Part shown: piece by piece, positions 21,498 to 33,631 of the stretch
Position numbering within the stretch: the stretch's first letter is position 1
Layout of the letters: each line of letters starts with the position of its first letter
NCBI GenBank assembly: GCA_034440575.1
Contig: JAOTOL010001634.1
Location: forward strand, 3,097,501 to 3,161,500
Length of the DNA stretch: 64,000 nt
Reading direction: 5' to 3'
Source: Imbricaverruca yamaguchii
Lineage: Eukaryota > Arthropoda > Thecostraca > Neoverrucidae
Notes under the pieces: generated by a model
Database searches by the model: none
Told to the model about the DNA's origin: nothing
Seen by the model: the letters and a program-made list of their open reading frames with translations, nothing else
Program-made: the position numbers and the translations under genes

Positions 21498-22652
21498 GTA
21501 CGCTGCCAGCGCGGCCGCTCACCGACAATGGGCACAGCCACGCCGCCAGCCGGGCCACATCGGCCGCCGACGATGCCGAGACCAGATCACGTGAAGTCGG
21601 TTGTTGGCACTATGTGCTAAGGGCGTGTGAGATTGGTTCTTGCTTTTCGCGTTGGTGTTCCGGTGGCTCAGCCCATCTTGTGCACAAGTCGAGCGATGAG
21701 ACTATCTGGACACGGTTTGCATATCATTTTGTTCAATGGAAAGGTCGGCGACGCTACAAAGACGGAATACTGTACAATTGTGCTTCGTACGCATAACGGT
21801 ATGTTATGTCTTATTTATTTGGTAGGCTTGTATGCTTTAAAGTGATTTTATCGCGGCATTGCTCGGCTTAAGCGCCCCGAGCACCAATTCCTCACGCTGC
21901 TTTTATCCATGTCCCAACTGCAGTCGTTTTCACTTGCCTATTATTATTTTATATCTTTCCTCAAATCTTTATCCATCAAAGGACGTCTTGCTTTCAATGG
22001 CTTGTTGTTTTCGTGTAGCTTACGTCGCCTTCATATTGACCGTGCGCTTACCCAAATATTCTAGCTTGACCACTAGTAGACGATCTCGGCACGCAGGTCT
22101 TGATAGGTTGGGTCCGACCGAGTGGATAACATTAGGAACGGATTTTCAACGTGGTTCACTGACAAACCAGGTAGTTTTACGCGGTGGTTTCTCTCTGCAG
22201 ACCTTTATCCGGGTATATACTTTAATTCGCACAAATAAAATCTTCCATGGTATGGGGGGGGGGTCGTGGGCATCCTGACGAGATCAAGCACCACAACGCA
22301 GTGCATGACCATTGATTAGCGCGGTACATTTAGCTGATGATGCATAATATTGATACATGTTCTGGATGCATTATGGTCCAGCTTTTCGGCATGCCCGTAA
22401 ACTCGCGCCTGTTTGCAGTTACGTATTCTCAGTTCTTCGTTATGGTTTAGTTGTGTAATCAGCTACTCTGTATCCTTTGTTCGGTTGTTCTTGCAATGTG
22501 CTATGCTGACTATATTGTGACTGCATACGTCGTTGAGATTATGCTTGTATGTGCTAGCGAAGAAAAACGCGCACGAGGTTATGATTTTCGTTCTTCGAAG
22601 GTGGCAATCTTCGAAAGAGTAACGAACAGTGACGTATGTATTGCATTTACAG

Positions 22653-22796
22653 ACATCCGGTAAACTGCTGATGGCACAGGAACATGTGCGCCAGCTCACC
22701 TCGAATAATAGCTCCCAGACGAAGACGATCAGCGAGCTCAAGGATCTGCTGGCCGAGCGCGAAAAGCAACACATGGCTGAGATGAAGAAAAAGTCC
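22653..22796 (+). CDS. Coiled-coil gene, exon 7
   Basis: Acceptor TGCATTTACAG ending at 22652; donor TCC|GTAGTT; 48 codons, phase 0. It encodes KLLMAQEHVRQLTSNNSSQ, then TISELKDLLAEREKQHM and a lysine-rich end. Confidence 0.85.
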
Positions 22797-23215
22797 GTAG
22801 TTAACAGCCATAGAAACTGTCGTCGCCATTATTCGTACTAAATTATACCTTTTTGATACTTTAGCGGGATCATATATCTTGCGTGGACAAAATGATTTTT
22901 TTTCAGATTATGTGATACAGTTTGTGGTTGTATATCCAACTGGTAACGTCGTAGTTCACTTTCGGCACGTAGTTGTCTATAGGCACGGAATGGACTCGTA
23001 TTGTTAGGCTTTGTGTTATATCACGGTTACCTAACTGACTCGATCTGAATTGGTCGTACACGATCAGAACTTTAGTCACCGCGCTCCTGTCAATCGTGAC
23101 GTGACCTGCTCCGGTCTTGCTTGTGTAACTGTTATTACGTCCTTTATACATGGGCGGTGACCCGACCTGACCTGTCGTGCTCCGCAGGCACTGCGCCGAC
23201 AATCCCACCGTGCAG

Positions 23216-23361
23216 AAGTTGATCACCAAGGCGGTGGAGGAGACGCGCTCCGGCCTGCAGAAGGAGGCGAATGCCATTCAGCACAAGGCTGCCAAGGAGG
23301 TCAACGCCCTGAAGAAGGACAGCGAGCGCATGGCGGTGGCCCTCGCCAAGTTCAAGGAGCG
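23216..23361 (+). CDS. Coiled-coil gene, exon 8
   Basis: I chose the acceptor ACCGTGCAG ending at 23215, which starts phase 0 (KLITKAVEETRSGLQ). An alternative AG at 23187 would need a phase-2 donor. The coil continues QKEANAIQHKAAKEVNAL and MAVALAKFKER. Donor CG|GTACGC, phase 2, forms an Arg codon with the next exon. A TGACCTGACCTG run lies just upstream of the acceptor. Confidence 0.8.
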
Positions 23362-23591
23362 GTACGCTCGACAGGCTGGTGACGATACGCAGCTGGAATA
23401 ATTGTGGGGTGCTTATGTGATGGCTTTCGGCAGATCAGAGGTCCATAATAGCTGGTTAAGTCGCCGAGCACATGCCTCTGCACTGGCCACGAACCACTGG
23501 CAGAGCCACGGGTATGCGAACTCTACCGGAGTGATTGTGACGGCGTTACGTCGGAATCGGCGGACCGAGCTCACGGCTGTGCTGGCGGCAG

Positions 23592-23714
23592 GTTCACGGA
23601 GCTGGCCGACGAGAAGTCAGCGCTGTCGGAGCGGCACGACAAGCTGAAGCAGCAGCTGGCGGATACGGTGGCCACCTCCAAAGAGAAGGACGAAAGGGTA
23701 GCTGAGCTCAACAG
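23592..23714 (+). CDS. Coiled-coil gene, exon 9
   Basis: Acceptor CTGGCGGCAG ending at 23591, phase 2; donor AACAG|GTGAGT, phase 2. It encodes FTELADEKSALSERHDKLK and QQLADTVATSKEKDERVAEL. A 45-bp minisatellite begins about 40 bp after this donor. Confidence 0.87.
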
Positions 23715-23742
23715 GTGAGTGCAGCTACTGCCCGGCTGGTGG

Positions 23743-24800
23743 TCACGGTAGCTCGGTCACGTCGCCGGTATACAGGCCACCCTCGTCACGTCGCCTGTAG
23801 ATGGCATCGCCGGTAGACAGACCACCCTCGTCACGTCGCCTGTAGATGGCATCGCCGGCAGACAGGCCACCCTCGTCACGTCGCCTGTAGATGGCATCGC
23901 CGGTAGACAGGCCACCCTCGTCACGTCGCCTGTAGATGGCATCGCCGGCAGACAGGCCACCCTCGTCACGTCGCCTGTAGATGGCATCGCCGGTAGACAT
24001 GCCACCCTCGTCACGTCGCCGGTAGACAGGCCACCCTCGTCACGTCGCCTGTAGATGGCATCGCCGGTAGACATGCCACCCTCGTCACGTCGCCTGTAGA
24101 TGGCATCGCCGGCAGACAGGCCACCCTTGTCACGTCGCCTGTAGATGGCATCGCCGGTAGACAGGCCACCCTTGTCACGTCGCCTGTAGATGGCATCGCC
24201 GGTAGACATGCCACCCTTGTCACGTCGCCTGTAGATGGCATCGCCGGCAGACAGGCCACCCTCGTCACGTCGCCTGTAGATGGCATCCGACCCTCGTCAC
24301 GTCGCCTGTAGATGGCATCGCCGGTAGACAGGCCACCCTCGTCACGTCGCCTGTAGATGGCATCGCCGGTAGACAGGCCACCCTCGTCACGTCGCCTGTA
24401 GATGGCATCGCCGGTAGACAGGCCACCCTCGTCACGTCGCCTGTGGATGGCATCGCCGGTAGACATGCCACCCTTGTCACGTCGCCTGTGGATGGCATCG
24501 CCGGTAGACAGGCCACCCTCGTCACGTCGCCTGTAGATGGCATCGCCGGTAGACAGGCCACCCTCGTCACGTCGCCTGTAGATGGCATCGCCGGTAGACA
24601 GGCCACCCTTGTCACGTCGCCTGTAGATGGCATCGCCGGTAGACAGGCCACCCTTGTCACGTCGCCTGTAGATGGCATCGCCGGTAGACAGGCCACCCTC
24701 GTCACGTCGCCTGTGGATGGCATCGCCGGCACATCGCCTGCAGACGGCATCCCAGGTCCATCGTCTGTAGATGGCACGCCGGTCGCATCGCCGGTAGACA
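23743..24800. repeat. 45-bp minisatellite, about 21 copies
   Basis: The unit contains CACGTCGCCTGTAGATGGCA and TCGCCGGTAGACAGGCCAC. Most copies are 45 bp with C/T or A/G variants, and a few are truncated (near 24000 and 24285). Long frames appear on both strands because 45 is divisible by three; none has gene support. It lies in the intron after exon 9. Confidence 0.95.
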
Positions 24801-25985
24801 GGGCACGCCGGTTACAGCACCGTTGTTGTCAATTGGTTCGTTTCTGTGTGTTAAATGCGTTCGTCGGTGTGTTGAGGCGACGGTTTCTGTATGCTATTGA
24901 AGTTTTCCTTTTAGTGATCAAGCTACTATTTTCCATATTTTGGGTACTAAGAGAGCTGAACTACAGCCAGCATCAACGAATCCTAACCACGGGACGCAGG
25001 TTCTTTTGTGGATGGGATATAACTAATTGGATAATTCGGCGTGGTGCGTTGGAGTTTGAGATTTGTGCACTATTGTCGTCAAACGAGCCGATTTCGATAA
25101 TAATGCATTCAATTTTGTCCTGAGCTCATCAAGAACCAATCCGCTTCAGTTGAAATCTGATGCACTCATCCCGAAATTTGGTCCATCTGCCGAATATTTG
25201 ATGTACGTCCCACTTGTGAATGTGACTATGCCGAACTGTCGAGATAGCGTAGGTTTAACGGTGTGCCATGGTCGTTCCTGTAGCACAGACCCTCTGCTCA
25301 GTACTTGCCACCCATAGCCGTTCAGTGCGGCACCCTGTGACGCGCTGTCGTTGAGACTGGTGACCGACCGGCCTGAGTGTACGCAGGTCACGTGATGCGA
25401 CTTAACGGCGCCAACAGCTGAGCACAGTCGGCGCCGGCCCAATCGGCACCGACTGGGTCCAGCCGAAAATAAATAAATCGGATCAAATTAGTCGGTATTT
25501 GTATGGAAATATTGCTATGAAGGTCGTAAAGAATGGAAAGTGCGTTAATAGGTCTAGTTCTTTTATGTTATTTTATGTTATTATTTGTCTACTTGTATAT
25601 GTGGTATTGCAAACGGGTCCAATTGAATCAAGTTACGCTCGAGGTTATCAGCGTACTAAATACAACCGAACGATATTCGCTTCCAACACTGATCAGTATG
25701 AAGCCGATTGGAGGTGAACATTGAAGTGGTATCCAGCGCGGCGGTGTGTACTTGTCCATCGGATTGAAAACAGATGCTACGCATTCTGGACGTGTTTTGT
25801 CGTTTGATGTCATGTTTCGTTGATGTAATTCCTTCATTGTTCCTTATCTCCTAATGACATCAAAACGGGAATCTTGAAGTGTCTAGAGAATGGCTTGCGT
25901 TGGTCATTCAGGTTTTTGTGATTCATTTTTTCCTCTGTCCCAGTGGATATTTTCGTGAGTGACTGTGGTTTGGTATGTCGTCCAG

Positions 25986-26085
25986 AACACTGAAGACGAT
26001 TCGCCAGGATATTGAAAACCTTGAGACGCAACGGAAGAATGACCAGACAACCCACACTGCTTCCGTGGCTTTCCTGGAAAATAAG
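25986..26085 (+). CDS. Coiled-coil gene, exon 10
   Basis: Acceptor TGTCGTCCAG ending at 25985, phase 2; donor AAG|GTAGCG, phase 0. It encodes TLKTIRQDIENLETQRK, then a polar linker and ASVAFLENK. Confidence 0.83.
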
Positions 26086-27715
26086 GTAGCGTGGAAGCGT
26101 CGCCTGTATTCATGGTACCACCATAATGTTTATTCGGCGCTGTGTTAGAGCACAACGGTTTCCTGTGAAACGGTAACTCTCAGTGAGGCAAGTACTTATA
26201 GTATGTCTATGTTTGTGACGCAAATCCCCAGGGACCGATTCTGGAGTGCTCCAATATTTTGGAACCCGTCACCACCGAACATCTGACTCAATTGTCGGCG
26301 GATTGCATATTTGGGTGGGTGGGGAGGGAAACGTTAACAATGTATTTATCCTCTTCCCAACCAAATCTCACCGGATTTCGGTTGTTTCCAAGCTATTCTT
26401 CAGTAAAAACCGAATCAGTTAGTGTTACTGTAAAATTCCGAAGTCCTTGTCATTTGTGGGTGAAAATTGTGTGTATGCTGCTTGTCTGAATTTGTCATCG
26501 ACTGAGCTGTACTTTTTGAAACGAGTGCCATTTCCGGAACTACTCCACAAAATATTGCTTAAAATAATTGCATTCTAAAACTAAGACCGTCTACTATGTT
26601 TAGTAGACTCCACCAAATACTTGACAGTACTTATTGGTACTATATGCCATATATGATGCGAACACCAACTTAAGACGTAATTCTTTATGAGGATTGATAT
26701 GCAATAATATTCATTTTGAACTTGAGGAATAATTTTCACAATTTTTCTGGTTTTCTTTGCCAAATATATTTTCTGGTTTTTATTCGGTCACCGGAAAGGA
26801 TGCGTTTCAGGTATCGTTTGGTCCAGTAAACGTTAAGTGCCCTGTTGGCAAGCTCTCGGTGATGGGAGTGGCTGGCTCCTGGTGCGCTCCGGGAACATAG
26901 GACCAGTCCACAACACGTCAATCCGCAGGAGGCTGGACAGTGATATGGAAGCTTGTCCAAAACTGGGCGGGTGGGGGCTCTAATTTCGGAAAATTATTGT
27001 GAGCCCAATGTGTGGAGGCAATTGGAGGACCAAAATTGATCGGGATCCGCTAGGAGCAAAGCAAAACAAGAATTATGGGGTCCAATGTCTCTCAAAGGTA
27101 GGCTAATCAACACGCATGAGCAAAATCGACATCTAAGTCGATGTTTTCCATGCAAGGCACATAGAACGTTTGTGCGCAAGGTGCCCACACTCGCCCAAAG
27201 TTGAGAGGCCACTGCCCCTTCTGCCTAGCCCCCCCCCCTGTTTTCGCGCCCTTCATGTTGGATACTTTGGTTCCAGTAACTTGTGGTCCGGAGAACGTTC
27301 GATGCGCAGAACGGACGATCTACGAATCATAATATCCAAACCGCGGCACGTCAAAGTCAAGCACACATTGGCAGGCACGGATGGCTCTAAGCATATGTCC
27401 TGCCCAAGTCATTATCCGAGATAGGGGCAAAGCTAGTATTTTTTCGCACCTTCTTACCAGGGGCATTTGTCACTCCCTCCCTCCCCCATTGCCCTACTAA
27501 TCCGTTGCCCCTGGCTAACTCCCAATGAATTGAAGGTTTGCAGCGAGTTTCGTTTATCCGTTTGTTCCGAAGGCCGTTCTCTGTCGTCATTAAGCTGGAT
27601 TTGCTTTTGAATGTTGAATGTTGAATGTCAGTCTGCGCAGCGGAAAGCTGCCTCCGGTGTCAATGCGTCGGTCGCCATTCTGATGTGACGTCATTCCGTG
27701 CACTCCTGCGTCCAG

Positions 27716-27790
27716 GTGAAGCAGCTGGAGGCGGCGCAGGCGGCGTACTCGCAGGAGAAAGCCAGCTTCGGTAACGTCAAGAAGCAGCTG
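27716..27790 (+). CDS. Coiled-coil gene, exon 11
   Basis: Acceptor CTGCGTCCAG ending at 27715; donor CTG|GTGAGT; 25 codons, phase 0. It encodes VKQLEAAQAAYSQEK and ends NVKKQL. It is the shortest exon in the gene but has well-formed borders. Confidence 0.85.
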
Positions 27791-28138
27791 GTGAGTCTGC
27801 ACTCCCAGCCGCTGCCACCACCAGTCGCGCGGTCGGCTGTCGCTCCGATCCGGCTCCGACGGCGTAACAATTAACAAGTGGCGCGCGTGCTGCCGCCACG
27901 CGAAATGTGCATGTACACGGAGGGTGTCCAGTGATATGGTGGCGGGCACCTCGTGTGGTTCGGGTGGCACTCGACCGCTCGACAGAGCTTGGTGTCGTGG
28001 TGAGTGATGGAGTGTGCGGGAGCTGTCGTTGCGCGATGACTGACGGAAGTTGTCTGCACTGCGTTGCTTGCAGTGCTCAAGTGACGGCATGTGTCACGTG
28101 TTGTTGCGTGGCGGGTGACGGTACCCCTATCCGTGTAG

Positions 28139-28287
28139 GAAGCCACCGAGAAGAGCCATTCCGAGGAGGCCACGCTGCGGCGTGCCGGAGACGTCCGGCT
28201 GGCAGTCCTCAAGCAGCAGCTGGAGGAGATGACTACCGAGCACAAGGCCAGCGTGGCCAGGCTGCAGGCCCAGACTACCCAGCTCAG
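28139..28287 (+). CDS. Coiled-coil gene, exon 12, with repeatable end
   Basis: Acceptor TATCCGTGTAG ending at 28138, phase 0. It encodes EATEKSHSEEATLRRAGDV, LKQQLEEMTTEHKASVARL and QAQTTQLR. The first donor, CTCAG|GTGGGA, is at 28288, phase 2. Five more donors of the same form follow at 21-bp steps (28309, 28330, 28351, 28372, 28393) in an open frame, so the exon could end later without losing frame. Confidence 0.87.
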
Positions 28288-28400
28288 GTGGGAGACGGAC
28301 CAGCTTAGGTGGGAGACAGACCAGCTCAGGTTAGAGATAGACCAGCTTAGGTGGGAGACAGACCAGCTCAGGTGGGAAACATGCCAACTCAGGTGGACGG
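28279..28400 (+). repeat. 21-bp repeat carrying a 5' splice site
   Basis: Six copies of a 21-bp unit of form CAGCTCAGGTGGGAGACGGA. The first overlaps the end of exon 12. Each encodes QLRWETD or a variant in the exon frame and holds AG|GTGGGA (one GTTAGA, one GTGGAC). The frame stays open until TGA at 28403. Confidence 0.92.
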
Positions 28401-28611
28401 CATGACCTCGCTGCCCGTGCGCCCTTAAGCCCCAACAATCAATCGCAGGAATATGTAGCGCCAAGCCGTATGCTAGGATAGAACCTGTACGCTTATATGC
28501 TAAAATAGAAAGTTTGAATGTGATATTTGAAAGTGATATCTGACCGTGCTGCCACCACACCACCGCCCGCTCGCGATGCCGCCTACACAGCTCGTTCGAG
28601 CCCAAATGTCC

Positions 28612-29765
28612 GGCAGTCTGGCGAGTGGCTGCCGAGCCGCGCGGTCATGTGGCAGTCTGGCGAGAGGCTGCCGAGCCGCGCGGTTATGCGGCAGTCTGGC
28701 GAGAGGCTGCCGAGCTGCGAGGTTATGCGGCAGTCTGGCGAGAGGCTGGCCGAGCTGCGCGGTCATGCGGGAGTCTGGCGAGAGGCTGCCGAGCCGCGCG
28801 GTCATGTGGCAGTCTGGCGAGTGGCTGCCGAGCCGCGCGGTCATGTGGCAGTGGAGGGCTGCCGAGCTGCGCGGTCATGTGGCAGTCTGGCGAGGGCTGC
28901 CGAGCGCTGGGAGGCTGCCGAGCCGCGAGGTCATGTGGCAGTCTGGCGAGAGGCTGCCGAGCCGCGCGGTCATGTGGCAGTCTGGCGAGAGGCTGCCGAG
29001 CCGCGCGGTCATGTGGCAGTCTGGCGAGAGGCTGCCGAGCCGCGCGGTCATGTGGCAGTCTGGCGAGAGGCTGCCGAGCCGCGCGGTCATGTGGCAGTCT
29101 GGCGAGAGGCTGCCGAGCTCGCGGTTGCCAGCTGCGCGGTCATGTGGCAGTCTGGCGAGGCTGCCGAGCCGCGAGGTTATGTGGCAGTCTGGCAGAGGCT
29201 GCCGAGCCGCGGGTTATGTGGCAGTCTGGCGAGAGGCTGCCGAGCCGCGGTTATGGGCAGTCTGGCAGGGCTGCCGAGCTGCGGGTCATGTGGCAGTCTG
29301 GCGAGAGGCTGCCGAGCCGCGGGTCATGTGGCAGTCTGGCGAGGGCTGCCGAGCCGCGAGGTTATGCGGCAGTCTGGCGAGAGGCTGCCGAGCTGCGCGG
29401 TCATGTGGCAGTCTGGCGAGAGGCTGCCGAGCCGCGAGGTCATGTGGCAGTCTGGCGAGAGGCTGCCGAGCCGCGCGGTCATGTGGCAGTCTGGCGAGAG
29501 GCTGCCGAGCCGCGCGGTTATGCGGCAGTCTGGCGAGAGGCTGCCGAGCTGCGCGGTTATGCGGCAGTCTGGCGAGAGGCTGCCGAGCCGCGCGGTTATG
29601 CGGCAGTCTGGCGAGAGGCTGCCGAGCTGCGCGGTCATGTGGCAGTCTGGCGAGAGGCTGCCGAGCCGGGGTTATGGCATCTGGCGAGAGGCTGCCGAGC
29701 TCGGTTTGGGCAGTTGGGGGGCTGCCGAGCCGCGCGGTTATGCGGCAGCCGGTGGAGGGCGGCGC
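28612..29765. repeat. 39-bp minisatellite, about 28 copies
   Basis: The unit contains CCGAGCCGCGCGGTCATGTG and GCAGTCTGGCGAGAGGCTG. Copies vary by C/T and G/A and by short indels (for example at 28853, 28905, 29120 and 29250). All three forward frames remain open for over 400 codons purely because of unit length. It is intronic (between exons 12 and 13). Confidence 0.95.
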
Positions 29766-30830
29766 TTGTTATGCGGCAGCCGGTGGGTGAGGGGGGGGGG
29801 CGCTTGTTGGCTAGTGCCGGTCCCGGTTGCGGCGCGGAGCGGCCGCGGCTACGTGGCACGCCGGCCGTCCTGACCGCTTCTCGACAGCGGCCAGTTGTGG
29901 GCGAACGTCAACACTGAAACGTGTACGAATGGAAGGAGAAGCAGATGAAACCAAACAGACACGACGTCCAGTGAAAATTAAACAGCCGTAAAGCCAAACC
30001 TGCTGACGAGTGTCGTCACACACCAGACCTCGCTCACGCTCACACACGGAGAAGCTTCCCCAAGTCCTGCGACCCACCCCAATGTCACGGTGTCTGAGCG
30101 CCTACAGTCCAGTACCGCCGCTACTGTTATAATTTCTGGCCAGATCCCACCCCGCCGTCGCCGTCCGCCTGTCGTTCAGCCAGGGCGCCACCGTCGCCTT
30201 TCAGCTCTGCCGGCTCCAGCTGCACTGCGCCTGTCAGTGGTGGATAGCTGTTCCGAACTCGAATCCGGAGATGTATGGAAAGGCAAACGGGCTGAATCCT
30301 GGTGAATAGTTTTGCTACTCTGAGGCGTTGGAAGGACTAGATGCCGGGACATGGACGACGCGTTCCGACGTCGGCTGCGTCAGCAACCCCGCGCCGGGGT
30401 TGCGGCGTGGCGCCGCCGGTCTGACGCCGACGTGTGATCGGCCCCCGCTTTGTTCTGTTGATGTGTAGCTCCAGAGGCGGCGCCGACCAGTCTCCATTTA
30501 CGCCGGATACCTTACATGCGCAGTTTCTCGGTTGATATTTGGCCGAGCATGGCCGCCTTGCTTCGGTGTTACCTGCAGGCACGGAAAGGGAAATCCTAGT
30601 GTGGTCAAAATAGTGTATGGTGTATTGCTTGCTGCGATTATTGAAGTGTGTAAAATTGTATAAGCATTGTTTGTAAACTCAGCTACAGTTTTCAGTGTGC
30701 GTGCCTCGAACACTATGAATCTTTGGTCTCGATCAGGCATATCAGACCGGTGTGTGGGCGCCATAGCAAGGATAGCAAGGAGCTGCTACTCAGGCCGCGC
30801 ACGGAATCTGATGGCAACGGCGTGCCTCAG

Positions 30831-30996
30831 GGGTGAGCTGGCGAAGGCGCAGGAGGATGTCGCAGCCAAGGAGAAGCAGGCGACGACGCTGACCGAGCAG
30901 CTGCGCACCCTGAAGCAGGCGGCCAACTCGTCCCGCGGCCGTGGTGATGCCTCCTCAGAGGTGGAGACGGAGCGGCGGCGGTCTTACCGTCTGCAG
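30831..30996 (+). CDS. Coiled-coil gene, exon 13
   Basis: Acceptor GTGCCTCAG ending at 30830, phase 2; first donor CTGCAG|GTGGGA at 30997, phase 0. It encodes GELAKAQEDVAAKEKQATT, LTEQLRTLKQAANSS and ends ERRRSYRLQ. The exon end and donor are reiterated in a 69-bp array. Using the second donor would include an in-frame TAG at 31039, so the first donor is the coding one. Confidence 0.87.
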
Positions 30997-31680
30997 GTGG
31001 GAATGGCGAACCTGTGGCGCCTCCTCAGAGGGCAGACGTAGCGGTGACGGTCTCACCGTCTGCAGGTGGGAATGGCGAACCTGTGGCGCCCCCTCAGAGG
31101 GCAGACGTAGCGGCGACGGTCTCACCGTCTGCAGGTGGAATGGGAATGTGGCGCCCTTCAGAGGGGAAGACGAGGGCTGTCTACCGTCTGCAGGTGGGAA
31201 TGGCGAACCGCCCCCTCAGAGGGCAGACGTAGCGGTGACGTTCTCACCGTCTGCAGGTGGGAATGGCGAACCTGTGGCGCCTCTTCAGAGGGAGACGTAC
31301 CGTCTCACCGTCTGCAGGTGGGAATGGCGAACCTGTGGCGCCTCTTCAGAGGGGAGACGTAGCGGTGACGTTCTCACCGTCTGCAGGTGGGAATGGCGAA
31401 CCTGTGGCGCCCCTTCAGAGGGCAGACGTAGCGGTGACGGTCTCACCGTCTGCAGGTGGGAATGGCGAACCTGTGGCGCCTCTTCAGAGGGCAGACGTAG
31501 CGGTGACGGTCTCACCGTCTGCAGGTGGGAATGGCGAACCTGTGGCGCCTCTTCAGAGGGGAGACGTAGCGGTGACGTTCTCACCGTCTACAGGTTGGGC
31601 TGGCGAACTTGTGGCGCCCCCTCAGAGGGCAGACGTAGCGGTGACGGTCTTACCGTCTGCAGGTTGGGCTGGCGGACTCA
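30975..31680 (+). repeat. 69-bp minisatellite copying the exon 13 end and donor
   Basis: CTGCAG|GTGGGA or a close variant recurs at 30991, 31060, 31129, 31188, 31251, 31312, 31381, 31450, 31519, 31588 (CTACAG) and 31657. Most intervals are 69 bp. Each unit holds the last exon bases (ACCGTCTGCAG) followed by intron sequence GTGGGAATGGCGAACC and CTCAGAGGGCAGACGTAGCG. The array starts at the real junction. Confidence 0.94.
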
Positions 31681-32344
31681 GCCCCTCCCCGGAGATGGAA
31701 GCGGGGTGGTGACGCCGCTTCCTGCCGGTGGGACTGACGGACCTGTGACATCTTTCCAAGCGAGCCCAATGATAAATCCCGTTTCACGCTGTCGTGTCTT
31801 GTCCGAGATAAATGCGCGGTGAAACGCCACCCGCTCGTATTGCTCCTCGAAAGTGCTGCACTGCTGAAAAAGCTTACTGATTAGAAGCGCGGTAACTCAA
31901 CAACATGACCACATATGAAGTAGTGTAGGCGAAAAAGTAGAAGGGTTAGAACACGGTAGATCAAACAGCACAACTTATGGAACTCTGTGATTCTAACGAG
32001 CATCGTTGACAAGTTACGAGCCTCTTTGAAATGATACGGCCAATGAATGAACCAAATTCTTTGAAATTATACGCTTTTACTACCAAGCCTGTTTTTGCTG
32101 GGTTTTTCCGCTTGTAAAAATTGTAATGTCTAAACCTATTTTACCAGTTTTCACTGATAAGTATCCTGTAAATATTCGCTTGATGTGTTTTTCTCATATA
32201 TGTAAGACACCGTTTTATGTCTAGGATGGTGTTAAGTATTACACAACGTGAATAATGTATATAAATGGGTCAAATTTGAGCTGAGAATGTCACAGGAAGT
32301 GTCTGCATGTCACCGATTTTTGCCTCTGTCGGTTTTTAACCGAT

Positions 32345-33058
32345 TTTTAACTGTTAGGCGTCATACCCAGTGTTAATGCGGACATCGGGGATCTGCAGCA
32401 AATAAACAAAGCACGTAGGTTCCTATCATTCAAGAACTTCTAAATATGCTCCCGCGACAAGCGCGCTCGGATGCTCACTAGTGTGTACGCAAGGAATATA
32501 GTTACAATTTATTACTCTTTCTCCATAAAATATGATACGAAATGCATTGACTGCAGTTGGCTTACCTTCAGAGTTCAGTTTCATTACCACTTACACTGAT
32601 ATCTTCCACATGTTGTTACCTTGCGAATAGACTTCCGGAAATATATTCCGGTAAGCACGCACCATTGGCGAGCGGCCCGGCGGCGTCGCCCGCGGCTCGA
32701 CGCCGCGAATCTCCATGGATTGTGGTCGGGCCCGGAGCCATTCCCTGGACGTCAATGGGCCCCAACGCAGAAGTTACTGGCACGTCTTCATATTTTAAGC
32801 AATAGAAAATGTCCCTGGCATGATTTCCGCAACCATTGGAGTTCAGGCCGATGGGTTCCCTCGATATTGTTTAAGAACGTTACGCTTATGGGCGTCGAAT
32901 GGAACGAATGCATCTACAATCGAGAGTTTCTCCTACCGAATATTGGCAATTTTGCTTGGTTTTCATGAAGGCTGGAGCGGCTTTATTTTTTTCTACGCCG
33001 CCGCTCGGCGGCCCTACGGGTCCTCTGGGTAGCTAATGTCGGTGTTTGATGTGGATCT
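32345..33058 (+). repeat. Dispersed repeat R2, copy B
   Basis: Inverted partner of 16600-17280, in the intron between exons 13 and 14. Both ends can be aligned: a TTAGGCGTCA-like left end, and a right end near TCGGTGTTTGATGTGGATCT. Copy B carries GC-rich inserts (about 32665-32760) absent from copy A. Confidence 0.75.
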
Positions 33059-33631
33059 AGCAATGCCAGAACCTGAATACTTCCTGAAAGCTCCATATCA
33101 ATAGGTGAAAAACAACGTCAGATATCTTTCAAAGTGGTCGAGTATAGCATCAGGAGGCAGCTGATTTCACGCCGGTTTATTTGAGCGCATTGAAAATGAA
33201 TGCGCTTATGTAGAACATCTGATGTACAATTAAAAGTAATGCAATGTGATATTTTGGGACACAAATCCTGGACTTGGGTGCAATAAGGGCAAGGTTCTAA
33301 CTTCATGGAGGGTGTTGAAGATCATGTCAGGATGTAGCACGTTCTATTGTTCTTTAGTTAAAAGCATTCGAAATTGTCAGTGCATGATACAGAAGATGTG
33401 TGTCTCGTTTTATTACAAGAAGGTGAGTGCCCAATTGCTTCCATTTGACGTTGAATGCCAAGTGGCAGAGTGAAATGATTTGATAATAAAACGAACTACA
33501 CATCTAACTACAGAAAATACTTCCCAATAATGCAAGCCTTGTACACTCTGATGATCAGGTAACAACAGAGCACTTCGGCCCGTGCGAAAAAGTAAGAATA
33601 CAACAATGGGCCTGACCTGACCTGACAACAG

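Noticed and set aside
23743..24800. CRISPR-like array
   Set aside because: Units are contiguous with no unique spacers; the genome is eukaryotic. The same holds for the other arrays.
23743..25123. Long frames on both strands with DGIAGRQATLVTSPV-type repeats
   Set aside because: Explained by the 45-bp minisatellite; no start context, no family.
28527..29917. Three overlapping forward frames of 414-448 codons
   Set aside because: They arise from a 39-bp tandem repeat (divisible by three). All frames are equally open, there is no homology, and the region lies in an intron.
30941..31822. 293-codon frame with Arg/Gly/Cys repeats
   Set aside because: Product of the 69-bp array in an intron; the exon 13 frame stops at 31041.
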